From the NCBI RefSeq assembly GCF_900176505.1, contig NZ_FWYB01000002.1:25237-89236 (forward strand): a stretch of 64,000 nt of DNA. The letters run 5' to 3'. The notes under the pieces are model-generated. The model saw nothing but the letters and a program-made list of their open reading frames with translations, had not been told where the DNA came from and did not search any database. A program made the position numbers and the translations under genes. Below, piece by piece: positions 10,034 to 18,066 of this stretch (position 1 is its first letter; every line of letters begins with the position of its first letter). The stretch is from Pedobacter nyackensis (lineage in GTDB: Bacteria > Bacteroidota > Bacteroidia > Sphingobacteriales > Sphingobacteriaceae).

Positions 10034-11356
10034 ATGAAGAAATTAATCATATTAAGCGCTGTACTACTTTCATTAAGTTTAAGCAGCTGTAAAAAATATT
10101 TAGATATAGAGCCTGTGGGAAGAGTAATTCCTACCACTGCAGAGGATTTCAGAGCATTATTGAATGCAGGGTATGCGGGCTTTGCCCAGCATAAATCTTT
10201 ATTAGCCGCACGTACTGACGAATTGGTTTTGAACGAATTCAATGATGATTTCCCATTGTATCGTGATATTTATAAATGGAATGACATCAATCCTGATGTC
10301 TTGTCTATTCAATTCCATTATATTGATTTTTACAGGACCATTTTCAACGCCAATACAGTAATCTCTGATGTTGAAGCAAGAGCAGGTGTAAATACTGAAA
10401 CTGCACAACTTAAGGGTGAAGCTTATTTGTTACGTGCCTACAGTCATTTCGAGTTGCTTAACTTATATGCGAAGCCTTATGATAAAAACACAGCAGCAAC
10501 AGATCGTGGTATTCCTCTTTCTTTAAAAGTAGATCTGGAACACATTTATACACCAGCAACAGTAGCTGTGGTATATGACCAGGTACTTGCTGATATTGCA
10601 GAAGGGCAAAAACTATTAAATGTTAAAACTTTTGAGGCTGGTAAAAACTACCGCTTTACTACACGTGCTGCTTTTGCTTTGTTGGCAAGGGTACGCGAAT
10701 TCAGAGGAGAGTATGCTGAAGCTTTAAAAGCAAGTAAGGATGCATTAGCTTTAGACAATCAATTGGAAGATTTAAATGCCGCTGGCGCCGTACTTCCGAA
10801 CAACTATTTAGCTAAAGAAAACATCATGTCGATGGAATCACCATTTAACAATGGTATCAACAGACTGGCCAGAATTTCAGCACACCTGATTGGCCTATAT
10901 AATCAGACCGACGATCTTCGCTTTGCGAAATACTTCAGCAAATCCGGCAGTAACTATGTTGCGCTAAAAGGAGCTTCAGATGCAAATAAGATTTCCTTCC
11001 GCAATGGAGAGTTATATCTGATACAGGCTGAGGCAGCTTTACAAACCAATGATCAGGCTTTGGCAGTTCAGAGTTTATTGGCTTTAAAAGCGAAACGATT
11101 AACTCCTGCGTACTATACAACTGAAGCAACCAGAATTTCAGCACTGGATAAAAACGCCCTTTTACAGGAAATCCTGGTAGAAAGAGAAAGAGAGTTGGCG
11201 CTGGAAGGTCAGCGTTGGTATGATTTAAGACGTTATGGTCAACCACAAATTACGCACACTGTAGGTGGAGAGGCTTTCATACTTCAAAAAAACGATCCAA
11301 GATATACGATTCGTTTCCCTAAAGATGCCATTGCAAATAACCCTAACTTGCAATAG
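10034..11356 (+). CDS. SusD/RagB-family outer membrane lipoprotein
   Basis: This is the surface lid and binding lipoprotein paired with the SusC upstream. The N-terminus is a lipoprotein signal with L-S-S-C, followed by 'KKYLDIEPVGR', the usual SusD opening. Tetratricopeptide-like helices carry 'AYLLRAYSHFELLNLYAKPY' (the recognisable SusD helix pair), and near the C-terminus come 'ERERELALEGQRWYDLRRYG' and a terminal 'FPKDAIANNPNLQ'. At 440 residues it is on the short side for SusD proteins, so the variable ligand-facing loops are probably small. The spacing of 11 bases after susC indicates one transcript. A strong terminator follows within about 25 bases, so the response-regulator gene downstream is likely a separate transcript. 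Confidence 0.94.
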   Translation: MKKLIILSAVLLSLSLSSCKKYLDIEPVGRVIPTTAEDFRALLNAGYAGFAQHKSLLAARTDELVLNEFNDDFPLYRDIYKWNDINPDVLSIQFHYIDFYRTIFNANTVISDVEARAGVNTETAQLKGEAYLLRAYSHFELLNLYAKPYDKNTAATDRGIPLSLKVDLEHIYTPATVAVVYDQVLADIAEGQKLLNVKTFEAGKNYRFTTRAAFALLARVREFRGEYAEALKASKDALALDNQLEDLNAAGAVLPNNYLAKENIMSMESPFNNGINRLARISAHLIGLYNQTDDLRFAKYFSKSGSNYVALKGASDANKISFRNGELYLIQAEAALQTNDQALAVQSLLALKAKRLTPAYYTTEATRISALDKNALLQEILVERERELALEGQRWYDLRRYGQPQITHTVGGEAFILQKNDPRYTIRFPKDAIANNPNLQ

Positions 11357-11378
11357 TCATTAACGAAAACAGGAATTT

Positions 11379-11418
11379 AAACTCCGGTCTGTATTTTCTC
11401 AGACCGGAGTTTTTTTTT
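11379..11418 (+). terminator. Strong terminator after susD
   Basis: AAACTCCGGTCTG at 11379-11391 pairs perfectly with CAGACCGGAGTTT at 11400-11412, and the stem runs into a long T tract. It ends the protease/susC/susD transcript 26 bases before the response regulator starts. Confidence 0.92.
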
Positions 11419-11444
11419 ACTTTTACGCTCAAGCATAAAAATTA

Positions 11445-12200
11445 ATGAGGGTATTAATTATTGAGGATGAAGAACTGGCAGCTGATACGCTGGAGAAAAT
11501 GCTCGTGCACATTAATCCCAACATACAGGTACTGGCCATTTTAGGCACAGTTGAGGTGGCTGTAAACTGGCTAAGTAAGAACACTGCTGATTTGTTGTTC
11601 ATGGACATCCATCTTGGTGACGGGGAGAGTTTTGAGATCTTTCAACAAGTGATTGTCGACAGCCCTGTTATTTTCACTACCGCTTACGATCAATACACCT
11701 TAAAGGCTTTTAAAAATCAGGGTATTGATTACCTGTTGAAACCCTTTGATGAGGATGATGTACGGACTGCACTTACCAAGCTTAACACCATTAGAAAAGC
11801 TTCAGAAATGCCCCTGCAACAAGTACTGCATAGGTCAGGAACGCCTGCCGGCAAATTACGTAACCGCTTCATGGTAAAAATGGGTCAGCTCATTAAAACC
11901 GTTCAGGCAGAAGACGTGGCTTATTTCATGGCAGAGGACAAATACCTTTTCCTGATTACCAAGGATAAGCAAAATTACATCATTGAAGAGACAATTAGCA
12001 GTCTTGAACCCCAGCTCGACCAGTTCGTTTTTTTTCGCATCAACCGCAAGTTTATCATCAACATCAGCGCCATCAAGGAGATGTATAAGCTCTCAAGAAA
12101 CAGGGTAAGGATTGTGCTTATCCCCGCTCCTGCCGATGGAATTGAAGTCATCGTTAGTGAAGAACGTGCCGAAGCATTTAAAAACTGGCTTGATCAATAG
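11445..12200 (+). CDS. LytTR-family response regulator
   Basis: This 251-residue regulator has a receiver domain (1-120) with acidic pocket E7-D8 and phospho-acceptor Asp54 in F-M-D-I-H-L-G-D. It also carries the 'FTTAYDQYTLKAF' switch region and the conserved Lys in 'DYLLKPF'. The LytTR DNA-binding domain (about 140-250) shows 'VAYFMAEDKYLFLITKDKQ' and 'FFRINRKFIINI', the standard R-x-N-R-x-x-x-I-N signature. These regulators pair with LytS-type kinases; the only one in the window is at 2298-3872, on the other side of the metalloprotease/SusCD block. It lies immediately after the susD terminator, so it may have its own promoter in 11413-11444. Target genes are not shown by sequence. Confidence 0.93.
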   Translation: MRVLIIEDEELAADTLEKMLVHINPNIQVLAILGTVEVAVNWLSKNTADLLFMDIHLGDGESFEIFQQVIVDSPVIFTTAYDQYTLKAFKNQGIDYLLKPFDEDDVRTALTKLNTIRKASEMPLQQVLHRSGTPAGKLRNRFMVKMGQLIKTVQAEDVAYFMAEDKYLFLITKDKQNYIIEETISSLEPQLDQFVFFRINRKFIINISAIKEMYKLSRNRVRIVLIPAPADGIEVIVSEERAEAFKNWLDQ

Positions 12201-12294
12201 GCACATACCATTAATTAACATCTGCTTATGTGAAAATGTGGATAAGTTGATAAAAACCCTCTTTAATGACTAAAGTTCTTAGTAGTTTTACAGG

Positions 12295-12522
12295 ATGAAG
12301 ACTGGATTTTATATAATTCTTACCTCCGTAATTTTTGCTGGACTATATTTTGCTGCTATTAACATGGAAAACCCAATACCTGTATATGCAGTAGGGTTAG
12401 CGATGTTAGTGCTGTTTATCTGGGGTTTATCCAGGCGTTCAAAGAAGGCTGCACAAAGAGCATACAGAGAACAGATGTTCCAGCAGCATATGCGAATGAC
12501 CCTCCGCAACCAGTGGCATTAA
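12295..12522 (+). CDS. Small two-segment membrane protein, unknown function
   Basis: This 75-residue protein has a hydrophobic segment at about 4-22, a short loop, and a second segment at about 29-46. A strongly basic tail follows (R-R-S-K-K-A-A-Q-R-A...), predicted cytoplasmic by the positive-inside rule. I do not recognise the family. It follows the response regulator after 94 bases and faces the ABC exporter gene, with 6 bases between stops. The ATG is the only reasonable start; 'ACAGG' just upstream is a weak ribosome site. It is more likely real than not because it fills the gap fully and has a coherent membrane topology. Confidence 0.7.
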   Translation: MKTGFYIILTSVIFAGLYFAAINMENPIPVYAVGLAMLVLFIWGLSRRSKKAAQRAYREQMFQQHMRMTLRNQWH

Positions 12523-12528
12523 TTCCGA

Positions 12529-14298
12529 TTATTTTTCAACACCGATAGAGTTAAACTGTAAATCATATAATCTTTTATAATAACCGTTTAATTTCAGCAA
12601 TTCCTGGTGGGTCCCCATTTCCATAATCTCCCCTTTATCTAATACGAGTATTTTATCGGCTTTTTGTATGGTCGACAAGCGGTGGGCGATTACAATTGAG
12701 GTACGGCCCTGCATCAAGTTCTCTATGGCCCTTTGAATCAACATCTCAGTTTCTGTATCCACTGAAGAAGTGGCCTCGTCCAACACTAAGATAGAAGGGT
12801 TGTATACCAGCGCCCGAATAAATGAAATCAACTGGGCCTGACCTGCCGACAGTGTTGCTCCTCTTTCCATCACGTTGTACTGATAGCCTCCAGGCAAGCG
12901 CATGATAAAATCATGTGCCCCAACTTTTCTGGCTGCATCAACTACCTCCCCCATACTGATATCAGGATTATTTAGCGTGATGTTGTTGAAAATTGTATCT
13001 GAAAACAGGAAGACATCCTGCAAAACAGTAGCAATGTTGCTACGCAGATGATTGAGTTCGTACTCCTGAATTTTTACTCCATCAATCTTAATTTCTCCTT
13101 TTTGGATTTCGTAGAACCTGTTCAGGATATTGATGGTAGAAGATTTTCCGGCTCCTGTAGCGCCTACAAGTGCAATGGTTTTACCAGCAGGTACCTGAAA
13201 TGAAATGTCCCTAAGCACATAATTATCCTCATTATAAGCAAACCAAACCTTATCGAAAGATATAGCCCCATGCATCCTTTCAGGCACGAACGAACCTTTA
13301 TTAGCCGTTATTTCATCTGTATCCAATACTTTAAAAACACGCTCTGCTCCTACCATCCCCATTTGCAGCGTATTGAACTTATCAGCAAGCTCCCGGATTG
13401 GCCTGAACAACATGTTGATGTATAAGATAAACTCGGCAATGGTACCAGGGGTTACCGCCAATGGCTTTGCCAGAATACTTCTGGAACCATACCAAACCAA
13501 TAAACCTAATGACATGGCAGAAATGATCTCTACAACCGGAAAGAAAATCGAGTAATACCAGTTGGAACGGATATTGGCATCGCGGTAGCGCGCATTGATC
13601 TTTACAAACTTCTTATACTCCTGCTCTTCCCTTGCAAAATACTGAATGATAGAAACCCCTGAAATGTGCTCCTGCAAATAAGTATTAAGGTTAGAAACCT
13701 CTGTACGGATTTCCTGGAAGGCAGATTTAATGGCTTTCTGGAAAATAGAAGTAGCTATAATAAGCAAAGGCATAGGTAATAACACCACGAGGGTAAGCGC
13801 CCAATCCCTGTAAACCATTACTCCAATGATTACAATCACCATTAGAATATCACCAATGATAACGATTAAGCCTTCAGAGAAAATCTCGGCAATGGTTTCC
13901 AGGTCAGATACCGTACGGGTGATCAACTGGCCGATCGGCGTATTATCGAAATACTTTAATCTCAGCTTGGTAATGTGATTAAACACATTGATCCTCAAAT
14001 CCCGGATTGCGGATTGTCCCAGCGTGTTTGTCAATAAGGTATGACTAAATTGTATACCTGCCTGCAGCACCAGCAGTACCAACATCAGGATGGTCATGGT
14101 TAATAAACCATTGTAATGACCGGTCATGATGTAATTATCCAGCGTATGCTGAATCAGATATGGTCTGGCCGGAGCAATTAGAGCCAGTAACACGGTTAGA
14201 ACGATAGACAGGATGAAAATTTTACGGTAAGGCCTTACATATTGAAAAACTCTTTTCAATAAACTTACATTAAATGCATCACCTGCTATTTTAGACAT
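12529..14298 (-). CDS. ABC exporter, fused permease and ATPase (MsbA/MdlB type)
   Basis: This 589-residue half-transporter works as a dimer in the inner membrane. Six transmembrane helices occupy about residues 25-300. The nucleotide-binding domain has Walker A G-A-T-G-A-G-K-S near 379-386, a signature loop 'LSAGQAQ' (Ser-Ala-Gly-Gln in place of the usual LSGGQ), Walker B 'ILVLDEATSSVD' and the H-loop 'VIAHRLSTI'. The best family match is the multidrug/lipid exporter group of Bacteroidota; no substrate can be read. It begins 2 bases after the truA stop, so both are on one transcript with truA first. The LSAGQ variant is common in this subgroup. Confidence 0.93.
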   Translation of the reverse strand: MSKIAGDAFNVSLLKRVFQYVRPYRKIFILSIVLTVLLALIAPARPYLIQHTLDNYIMTGHYNGLLTMTILMLVLLVLQAGIQFSHTLLTNTLGQSAIRDLRINVFNHITKLRLKYFDNTPIGQLITRTVSDLETIAEIFSEGLIVIIGDILMVIVIIGVMVYRDWALTLVVLLPMPLLIIATSIFQKAIKSAFQEIRTEVSNLNTYLQEHISGVSIIQYFAREEQEYKKFVKINARYRDANIRSNWYYSIFFPVVEIISAMSLGLLVWYGSRSILAKPLAVTPGTIAEFILYINMLFRPIRELADKFNTLQMGMVGAERVFKVLDTDEITANKGSFVPERMHGAISFDKVWFAYNEDNYVLRDISFQVPAGKTIALVGATGAGKSSTINILNRFYEIQKGEIKIDGVKIQEYELNHLRSNIATVLQDVFLFSDTIFNNITLNNPDISMGEVVDAARKVGAHDFIMRLPGGYQYNVMERGATLSAGQAQLISFIRALVYNPSILVLDEATSSVDTETEMLIQRAIENLMQGRTSIVIAHRLSTIQKADKILVLDKGEIMEMGTHQELLKLNGYYKRLYDLQFNSIGVEK

Positions 14299-14300
14299 AT

Positions 14301-15041
14301 CTATTTTACAAAAGGATAAATTACATTAACTAAATACAAACCACATGCAGGAACAGACTGCCCTGCATTGCATCTGTTTTTACTTTCGACGATTTCTTTA
14401 AACTGTGCAAGGCTTAATTCCTTTTTACCTACTCTGATGAGTGTACCCACAATTGCACGTACCATGTTTCTTAAAAACCTATCAGCCCTGATGGTAAACT
14501 TTAAACCTTCGTCCTCTTTTACGAAAAAGGCTTCCATAACATTACAGTTATTGGTAAAGGTCTGGGTGTTCGACTTACTGAAGCAGGAAAAATCGGTATA
14601 AGTTAAAAGCAACTTTGCAGCTTCGTTCATGGCCTCCATATCTAAATCGCCTTTATATAACCAGGAACGATCCAGTTTAAAGGGATCTTTGTGAAAATGA
14701 AGATGGTAATGATAAGCGCGTTCGGTAGCTCCGAAACGTGCATGAGCCTCATTATCTACTTCAAAAACACGCTTTACTGCGATCTGGTAGGGCAATAAAG
14801 AATTGATACCGGTAACAGATTTTAAAGGATCGATTGCTGTTTGCAAGTCAAAATGCGCATAAAACTGCGTGGCATGCACGCCACTATCTGTCCGCCCGCA
14901 GCCCAATGAGCTAATCGGCTGACGGAAATAAACAGATAAAGCTTTATCCAGGCATTCCTGCACAGTGGAGGCGTTGGGCTGTATTTGCCAGCCATGATAA
15001 GCGGTGCCGTTGTACGACAATTCGATAAAATACCGTTGCAT
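14301..15041 (-). CDS. truA: tRNA pseudouridine(38-40) synthase TruA
   Basis: TruA converts uridines 38-40 in the tRNA anticodon arm to pseudouridine. The catalytic aspartate lies in the family motif G-R-T-D-S-G-V-H-A, preceded by 'YNGTAYHGWQIQPNASTVQE', the standard TruA N-terminus. The C-terminal half has 'IRADRFLRNMVRAIVGTLIRVG', also diagnostic. The 246-residue length is normal. The longest frame begins at TTG (15047); the ATG at 15041 gives M-Q-R-Y-F and matches family N-termini. It heads a two-gene transcript with the ABC exporter. A minus-strand TAATTTTG box (15060-15053) lies just upstream. Confidence 0.96.
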   Translation of the reverse strand: MQRYFIELSYNGTAYHGWQIQPNASTVQECLDKALSVYFRQPISSLGCGRTDSGVHATQFYAHFDLQTAIDPLKSVTGINSLLPYQIAVKRVFEVDNEAHARFGATERAYHYHLHFHKDPFKLDRSWLYKGDLDMEAMNEAAKLLLTYTDFSCFSKSNTQTFTNNCNVMEAFFVKEDEGLKFTIRADRFLRNMVRAIVGTLIRVGKKELSLAQFKEIVESKNRCNAGQSVPACGLYLVNVIYPFVK

Positions 15042-15081
15042 GTTCAATGGTACAAAATTATCTTTTTAATCGGATATCGGA

Positions 15082-15111
15082 TTGGTTAGTATCGGCCTTT
15101 TGATATATTTG
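15082..15111 (+). promoter_or_regulatory. Bacteroidota promoter (TTG-N19-TATATTTG)
   Basis: TTG at 15082-15084, then 19 bases, then TATATTTG at 15104-15111, an exact match to the Bacteroidota -33/-7 form. The box ends 20 bases before the ATG of the DUF4293 gene, giving a leader of about 13 bases. Confidence 0.75.
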
Positions 15112-15130
15112 TTGAAATTATTGAACTGAT

Positions 15131-15595
15131 ATGATACAAAGAGTCCAATCTATCTGGCTGCTTTTGGCTGCATTAACACTGGTTAGTCTGTTTTTTTTCC
15201 CTTTAATGACTAAAAGCGTTAACAACACGGAATATTTATTATATATAGATGGGCATCATCAGTCGATTAAAGAGGCAAGTACCAATGTCATTAGTGTTAC
15301 ACCGATTGGTGCGATGATTTTAAATGGCGTAGCTATTTTATTGTGTCTGGTTTGTATTTTCCAATTTAAAAATCGTCCGATGCAAAAACGTCTGATCATG
15401 ATCAATATGGTATTAATCATTGCTACAGCTGTATTGACAGCTTTAAATGCATCTTTATTCCCTGGTGGAATCGGTGGAGCATCACTCCATATCGCCTCTT
15501 CTTTATTTGTTTTAGCGATCTTGTTTTGTGTGCTTGCTGTCCGCGGAATCCGCAAAGATGAGCAATTATTGAGGTCGGCCGACAGACTAAGATAA
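15131..15595 (+). CDS. DUF4293 four-helix membrane protein
   Basis: The 154-residue protein begins MIQRVQSIWLLLAALTLV, the typical opening of the Bacteroidota DUF4293 family. It has four hydrophobic segments at about 8-26, 55-75, 85-105 and 118-137, with a short extracytoplasmic loop after the first. The function of the family is unknown. An exact promoter lies just upstream and the helicase gene downstream has its own, so this looks like a single-gene transcript between divergent truA and deaD-like genes. No soluble domain or catalytic motif is present. Confidence 0.85.
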   Translation: MIQRVQSIWLLLAALTLVSLFFFPLMTKSVNNTEYLLYIDGHHQSIKEASTNVISVTPIGAMILNGVAILLCLVCIFQFKNRPMQKRLIMINMVLIIATAVLTALNASLFPGGIGGASLHIASSLFVLAILFCVLAVRGIRKDEQLLRSADRLR

Positions 15596-15628
15596 TTAAT
15601 TGCCTGATTTTTATTTAGTTACAAGGGA

Positions 15629-15658
15629 TTGAAATACCAATAATTAAACTTACCTTTG
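15629..15658 (+). promoter_or_regulatory. Bacteroidota promoter (TTG-N19-TACCTTTG) of the DEAD-box gene
   Basis: TTG at 15629-15631, 19 bases, then TACCTTTG at 15651-15658, exactly on consensus. The last TTG of the -7 box is also the upstream in-frame alternative start of the helicase frame; transcription would begin after it, which argues for the ATG at 15680. Confidence 0.8.
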
Positions 15659-15679
15659 CGGCTTAATAAATTATTATAC

Positions 15680-17569
15680 ATGATAAACCCATTTAGTAAA
15701 TTGGGGATAAGTGATGACGTTGTTAATGCCGTAAAGGATTTAGGTTTCGAAAACCCAACTCCTATTCAGGAACAAAGTATTCCTGTACTGTTAGAGGGCA
15801 ATAACGATTTTGTTGGTTTGGCCCAAACAGGAACAGGAAAGACAGCAGCATTTGGTTTGCCGCTGTTAGAATTGATAGACTTTAAGAGCAATAAGCCTCA
15901 GGCATTGATTTTATGCCCTACCAGAGAGCTTTGCTTGCAAATTACTAGCGACATCAAGAATTTCTCAAAAAACATCAGTGGTGCTAATGTCGTTGCCGTT
16001 TACGGTGGCGCAAACATTATGCAGCAGCTGCGTGAAATTAGAAACGGTGTACAAATTGTAGTGGCTACACCGGGCCGCATGTTGGACATTATCGGCCGTA
16101 AGGCTATCGATTTCAGTAACGTGAAATTTGTAGTGCTTGATGAAGCTGACGAAATGTTGAACATGGGTTTCCAGGAAGACATTAACGATATTTTGTCTAC
16201 TACACCTGACGATAAAAAAACATGGTTATTCTCTGCAACTATGCCTCCTGAGGTAAGAAGAATAGCTAAGAACTACATGGACTCACCTGTTGAGTTAACC
16301 ATGGGTACTAAAAACACAGGTAACGTAAATATTGAGCATGAGTACTATATTGTACGTGCCAGAGATAAATACGCTGCTTTAAAACGCATTGTGGATTTCA
16401 ATCCGGAGATTTTTGCAGTAGTATTCTGTAAAACTAAACTGGATACCCAGGATGTAGCTGAGCACTTGATTAAAGATGGTTACAATGCTGATGCTTTGCA
16501 CGGAGATTTATCTCAACAACAACGTGATAAAGTAATGCAACGTTTCCGCGATCGTAACATGCAGTTGTTAATTGCTACTGATGTTGCTGCGCGTGGTATC
16601 GATGTAAACAACGTTACTCACGTAATCAACTACTCTTTACCTGATGAAATTGAAAGTTACACACACCGTAGTGGTCGTACAGGCCGTGCTGGTAAGACAG
16701 GTATCTCTATCTGTATTGTAAACTCAAAAGAACTTGGTAAAATCCGTCAGATTGAAAGAATCATTGGAAAACAGTTTACTAAAGCTGAACTTCCTACAGG
16801 TTTTGATGTTTGCGAGAAACAATTGTTTGCTTTGGTTCACAAGGTTCACAATGTTGAAGTTAACGAAAGTCAGATCGAGCAGTACATGCCTCGTATCATG
16901 GATGAGTTTGCTGAACTGAGCAAAGATGAGGTGATCAAACGTTTTGCTTCTTTAGAATTTAACCGCTTTTTGGAGTATTACAAAAATGCACCTGATTTGA
17001 ACTCTTCTGCAGATGACAGAGGTGAACGTGGTGAGCGCGGAGAAAGAGGTCCAAGAAGCAGCGAAGGCTATACCCGTCTGTTCATTAACCTTGGTTCTGT
17101 TGATGACTTTACAAGAGGTGACTTGTTATCTTTTGTTTGTAACAACGGTAAAATCAGCGGAAAAGGCATTGGTAAAATTGATCTTAAAGGTGTTTATTCA
17201 TTCTTCGAGGTTGAAAATGCATCTGTTGAGTCGTTATTCAACAACTTTAAAGGAGTTGAATTTAACAACCGCGGTGTAAGAATCGAAAAAACAGCTGATG
17301 GCGAAGGTGGCGGCGGTGGTCGTAGTCGTGGTGGCTTTGGTGGCGGTGGCAGACGTGAAGGCGGAAGCTACGGTGGCGGAAGACGCGAAGGCGGCGAGCG
17401 CAAAAGCTACGGTGGTGGCGGCGGCGGTAGACGCGAAGGCGGAGACCGTGGCGGTAACAGCGGTGGTGGTTTCAGAGATTTCTCTGGAAGAAGCCGTGAA
17501 GACAAAGGTGGATCTGGTGCTGGCAGACGCGAAGGCGGAAACGGTGGCGACAGAAGACGCAGGTCTTAA
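15680..17569 (+). CDS. deaD: DEAD-box RNA helicase with DbpA-type domain and RGG tail
   Basis: This ATP-dependent RNA helicase probably remodels RNA in ribosome assembly or cold adaptation. From the ATG (629 residues): Q motif F-x-x-P-T-P-I-Q-E-Q, Walker A A-Q-T-G-T-G-K-T at 48-55, 'PTRELCLQI', 'VATPGRM', DEAD at 154-157, 'SATM', and the second RecA domain with 'ARGIDV' and 'HRSGRTGR'. A DbpA-like RNA-binding domain follows ('RLFINLGSVDDFTRGDLLSF'), then an Arg/Gly-rich tail of about 90 residues with repeated R-R-E-G-G. The start is set by the promoter at 15629-15658, which would exclude the TTG start at 15656. A perfect palindromic terminator follows. Similar RGG-tailed helicases are common in this order. 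Confidence 0.93.
   Translation: MINPFSKLGISDDVVNAVKDLGFENPTPIQEQSIPVLLEGNNDFVGLAQTGTGKTAAFGLPLLELIDFKSNKPQALILCPTRELCLQITSDIKNFSKNISGANVVAVYGGANIMQQLREIRNGVQIVVATPGRMLDIIGRKAIDFSNVKFVVLDEADEMLNMGFQEDINDILSTTPDDKKTWLFSATMPPEVRRIAKNYMDSPVELTMGTKNTGNVNIEHEYYIVRARDKYAALKRIVDFNPEIFAVVFCKTKLDTQDVAEHLIKDGYNADALHGDLSQQQRDKVMQRFRDRNMQLLIATDVAARGIDVNNVTHVINYSLPDEIESYTHRSGRTGRAGKTGISICIVNSKELGKIRQIERIIGKQFTKAELPTGFDVCEKQLFALVHKVHNVEVNESQIEQYMPRIMDEFAELSKDEVIKRFASLEFNRFLEYYKNAPDLNSSADDRGERGERGERGPRSSEGYTRLFINLGSVDDFTRGDLLSFVCNNGKISGKGIGKIDLKGVYSFFEVENASVESLFNNFKGVEFNNRGVRIEKTADGEGGGGGRSRGGFGGGGRREGGSYGGGRREGGERKSYGGGGGGRREGGDRGGNSGGGFRDFSGRSREDKGGSGAGRREGGNGGDRRRRS
17301..17569 (+). repeat. RGG/RREGG-encoding repeat region
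   Basis: Four near-identical copies of AGACGCGAAGGCGG (the first with T for C) lie within runs of GGTGGC/GGCGGT. They encode the R-R-E-G-G units of the helicase tail. Local G+C is far above the window average, and the repetition creates long open frames on other strands that are not genes. Confidence 0.85.
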
Positions 17570-17590
17570 TACCCAACCAATCATATACAA

Positions 17591-17624
17591 AAAAGGCCTC
17601 CGGAATTCCGGAGGCCTTTTCTAT
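17591..17624. terminator. Perfect palindromic bidirectional terminator
   Basis: AAAAGGCCTCCGG, loop AATT, CCGGAGGCCTTTT spans 17591-17620. T-runs occur on both strands (six T on the minus side). It serves the helicase gene and the convergent small gene at 17661-18011. Confidence 0.92.
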
Positions 17625-17660
17625 TTATCAGTAATCTGATCTGGCCAGCGCTATTTAATT

Positions 17661-18011
17661 TTAATTGCTTTTCTTTACCGGACGGGTTTTGATCTCTGAA
17701 GCTTTCAGATAAACCTTCCCACCTTTTTTATTAATATAGTATTTTCTGTTTTTACCATCGATATATACATTGCTCCCATCAGGGGCCATCTTACCTTTAT
17801 AAACCTGATCAGCAACTTTAGCTGTACCTTTTACTGCTACCTCCGCTGTTTTATTGCCAACCTTTGTAGCGGTTTTACCAATAGTTTTGCCTGTTTTGTC
17901 GATTGCCTTACCTACGCCCGTTTCTTTCTTTTTGTCCTGCGCACTAACACTAAAAATTGATGCACTGCACATGGCCAGGGTTAACATCCCCAACAAATAC
18001 TTTTTTTTCAT
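17661..18011 (-). CDS. Small basic exported protein with basic-adaptor-like repeat
   Basis: This 116-residue protein has a Sec signal peptide (MKKKYLLGMLTLAMC...SVSAQ). The middle is a degenerate repeat of short K/T/G/V/A units ('KAIDKTGKTIGKTATKVGNKTAEVAVKG'). The C-terminal part, 'SNVYIDGKNRKYYINKKGGKVYLK', resembles the PBCV-specific basic adaptor domain, which has a G-[RK]-x-Y-Y-I-x-x-x-G-x-K-V-Y pattern. The mature protein is very basic (pI likely near 10), so it may bind an acidic polymer such as peptidoglycan, LPS or DNA in the periplasm. This is inference. An 11-bp perfect hairpin lies in the leader, 6 bases before the ATG. Confidence 0.75.
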   Translation of the reverse strand: MKKKYLLGMLTLAMCSASIFSVSAQDKKKETGVGKAIDKTGKTIGKTATKVGNKTAEVAVKGTAKVADQVYKGKMAPDGSNVYIDGKNRKYYINKKGGKVYLKASEIKTRPVKKSN

Positions 18012-18017
18012 AGCTGT

Positions 18018-18042
18018 ATGGTTTTATACCATATAAAACCAT
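18018..18042 (-). promoter_or_regulatory. 11-bp perfect inverted repeat in the leader of the basic exported protein
   Basis: ATGGTTTTATA (18018-18028) and TATAAAACCAT (18032-18042) flank a 3-base loop. On the minus strand it lies immediately before the start codon at 18011, where a ribosome would bind. It may be an operator or a leader hairpin; there is no T-run, so it is not a terminator. Confidence 0.5.
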
Positions 18043-18066
18043 CAACAAAGTATTTTGTTTGCAGGA

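Noticed and set aside
17234-17590. 118-residue minus-strand frame rich in S/T/A
   Set aside because: Antisense reading of the same GC-rich repeats; composition is an artefact of GGT/GGC codons.
17298-17639. 113-residue plus-strand frame of V/A/K repeats
   Set aside because: It is the out-of-frame reading of the glycine/arginine repeat region of the helicase and has no start context of its own.
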